This document shows positions 60,922 through 62,528 of a stretch of 62,528 bases of DNA, piece by piece (position 1 is the stretch's first letter; each line of letters starts with the position of its first letter). Source of the stretch: Stenotrophomonas maltophilia (GTDB taxonomy: Bacteria; Pseudomonadota; Gammaproteobacteria; Xanthomonadales; Xanthomonadaceae); contig DGIP01000042.1 of the NCBI GenBank assembly GCA_002386405.1, positions 1 through 62,528 on the forward strand. Reading direction: 5' to 3'. The position numbers were made by a program, and so were the translations under genes. The notes beneath the pieces were generated by a model that searched no databases, had not been told where the DNA came from, and saw only the letters and a program-made list of their open reading frames with translations.

Positions 60922-62528
60922 ATGCAGACCTCATCCCGACTGTTGAGCCTGGCCCTCACCGCTACCCTGCTTGCCGCCTGCGGCAAGCAGGAGGCACCGG
61001 TGGAGACCACGGCACCGAAGGCCGAAACCAAACTGGACGCACCGGCTGAAAAGCCGCTGCGCGAGGCCCCGGATTTCGGCGGCACCACCCAGGTGGCGCG
61101 CGAAGCCGAAGGCATCGGCAGCACGCCGGAGCTGGCGGTGCTGGCAGCGCTGCAGTCGGCGGTGGCACAGGTCAACGGCGTGCGTGTCGCAAGCCAGATG
61201 CAGAGCCTGCGTGCGGGCCTGCATGTGGACGTGGATGGGGAACACGTCGGCGATATCCGCGCCGACGCGTTTTCCCAGCAGATGATTGCCGCCTCCCAGG
61301 GGGCGGTACTGGGCTACGAGATCCTCTCGCAGGAAGAAGTCAGCCAGCTGGATGAAGAAGTGATTGCCCGCGTGCGCGCCAGCGACGCCGGCTACAGTTA
61401 TTCGGCGTCTGCCTCGGCCAGTGGCTCGGCGCAGGCGCAGGCCGAAGCAAGCGGGGGTGGCGGTTCGGCCTCGGCAAGCATCAAGGAAAGCTACAAGGAA
61501 CAGGCCAGCGTTGACGCCAAGCGCGGCGCGCAGTCGTTCGAGTCCGATGTCAGCCGCCGCACCATGCGCAGCTACTGGAAGGTGCGCGTGCGCGCCGACA
61601 TCGCCAAGTACCGTGCCCCGGATGAGCAGGGCCGGCCGAAGATCGTGGTGGCCCAGCCGCACGTGCGCAGCGGCACCTACGCCGTGGGCGATGGCCGCGT
61701 GGCCAGCGAGGAAGTGGCCGCGGCCATTCGTGCGCGCCTGAACGACACGCTGACCCAGACCAAGCGCTTCATCGTGCTGGACCGTGAGTTCGGCGAGGAG
61801 ATGCAGGCCGAGATCGACCACATCAACAGCGGCAACGTGCGCCTGCAGGACACCGCGCGGCTGGGCCAGCAGCTGGCCACCGACCTGATCCTGATTCCGA
61901 CCATCGAACGTTTCGAATACCCGCGCAGCGTGCGCAACCTGCGCATGTCCGACCGCCAGGTGACCTCGTATTCGGGCGGTGGCCGCATCACCCTGCGCCT
62001 GATCAACGCGACCACCGGTGAGGTGGTGATGTCCGACAGCTTCGACCACCAGCTGGCCTCGACCGGCCCGAGCACCCTGCCGCGCGTGGTGGATGGCAAG
62101 GGCATGGCGGCGGCGATGATGGATTCGCTGTCCGGGCAGATCGGTACGGCGATCATCACCGAGATCTTCCCGGTGTCGGTGGTGGCCATGACCGGCGACC
62201 AGGTGGTGCTGAGCCAGGGCGGCGAATCGCTCAAGGCCGGCCAGCGCTGGCAGGCGGTGATGCTGGGCGAGGAACTGAAGGACCCGCAGACCGGCCGTTC
62301 GCTGGGCCGCAACGAAACCCCGTGCTGCACGATCCGGGTGGACCGCGTGGCGGCACAGACCTCCTACGGCACCATCGAAGGCGGCGCGGACCTGGGTGGG
62401 GCGAACTTCAAGCCGGGTGCGATCGAGCTGCGCCAGCTGGCCGGTGCGGTGAAGCCGGCGGCAGCGGCGGCGACCGCGTCGAACGGCGGTGGCGCAGCCA
62501 AGCCGAAGCCGGCGCGTGCCGCGGCACC
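60922..62528 (+). CDS. CsgG-like lipoprotein, 5' part
   Basis: The frame runs open to the window end, giving 535 residues so far. It has a lipoprotein signal MQTSSRLLSLALTATLLAAC (Cys20). A low-complexity Ser/Ala/Gly region (about residues 154-180) follows the first domain. The middle has the CsgG/LpoB-like pattern IVVAQPHVRSGTYAVGDGRVASEEVAAAIRARLNDTLTQTKRFIVLDREF, LATDLILIPTIERF and GGRITLRLINATTGEVVMSDSF. CsgG forms an outer-membrane pore for curli; LpoB-type relatives activate peptidoglycan synthases. Which applies here is open. The C-terminus is missing. Confidence 0.8.
   Translation, partial: MQTSSRLLSLALTATLLAACGKQEAPVETTAPKAETKLDAPAEKPLREAPDFGGTTQVAREAEGIGSTPELAVLAALQSAVAQVNGVRVASQMQSLRAGLHVDVDGEHVGDIRADAFSQQMIAASQGAVLGYEILSQEEVSQLDEEVIARVRASDAGYSYSASASASGSAQAQAEASGGGGSASASIKESYKEQASVDAKRGAQSFESDVSRRTMRSYWKVRVRADIAKYRAPDEQGRPKIVVAQPHVRSGTYAVGDGRVASEEVAAAIRARLNDTLTQTKRFIVLDREFGEEMQAEIDHINSGNVRLQDTARLGQQLATDLILIPTIERFEYPRSVRNLRMSDRQVTSYSGGGRITLRLINATTGEVVMSDSFDHQLASTGPSTLPRVVDGKGMAAAMMDSLSGQIGTAIITEIFPVSVVAMTGDQVVLSQGGESLKAGQRWQAVMLGEELKDPQTGRSLGRNETPCCTIRVDRVAAQTSYGTIEGGADLGGANFKPGAIELRQLAGAVKPAAAAATASNGGGAAKPKPARAAA

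Overview
The window looks like chromosome of a high-GC gammaproteobacterium of the Xanthomonadaceae, most likely Stenotrophomonas. Three signs support this: GTAG-headed palindromes typical of the SMAG REP elements of S. maltophilia with a REP-associated transposase in the same window, several proteins with the Xanthomonadales XVIPCD type IV secretion signal, and an AceE of the Xanthomonas type. Assignment is by recognition; no database search was run.

Layout. 1-5.5 kb is core: the end of a YceI gene, a small helical protein, a ferric reductase with its PadR repressor (a YqjH/YqjI-like pair), and aceE. 5.6-19 kb is a defence island with visibly lower GC: a Septu-like ATPase/HNH pair (ptuA/ptuB), then an operon of a DNA cytosine-5 methyltransferase, a P-loop ATPase, an unknown protein and a 1808-residue FtsK-type protein, with a convergent vsr endonuclease. 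Its last three operon genes resemble the phosphorothioate restriction set DptF-G-H in size and order, but the window has no dnd modification genes and has a 5mC methylase instead. This is the best candidate for an undescribed system.

19.1-30 kb is an accessory interbacterial-competition region: a SymE-like toxin with a structured leader, two XVIPCD effectors each preceded by a lipoprotein immunity candidate, an orphan third lipoprotein, a NYN-LOTUS protein, three tandem membrane-anchored paralogues, and a pair of paralogous 71-residue genes at the two ends. A third immunity/effector pair, with a possible cysteine-peptidase head, lies at 34.4-36.1 kb. The type IV secretion machine itself is not here.

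30-54 kb mixes core and variable genes: a YncE-like propeller, an S41 peptidase flanked by long direct repeats, an AcuI-type reductase with an HxlR regulator, a hydrolase, a GAF protein with a decayed GGDEF, a methyltransferase, the REP-associated transposase, a Zur-box divergon (MerC-domain protein and COG0523 GTPase), an ABC-F ATPase, a CSS-EAL phosphodiesterase, a lytic transglycosylase, two tandem TPR-like paralogues, and an NHL-propeller/M23 fusion. 54.5-57.8 kb is an ECF42-type sigma factor with its DGPF/YciI and VOC genes and a matching promoter. 57.9 kb to the end is a secreted-protein operon ending in a CsgG-like lipoprotein cut by the window edge.
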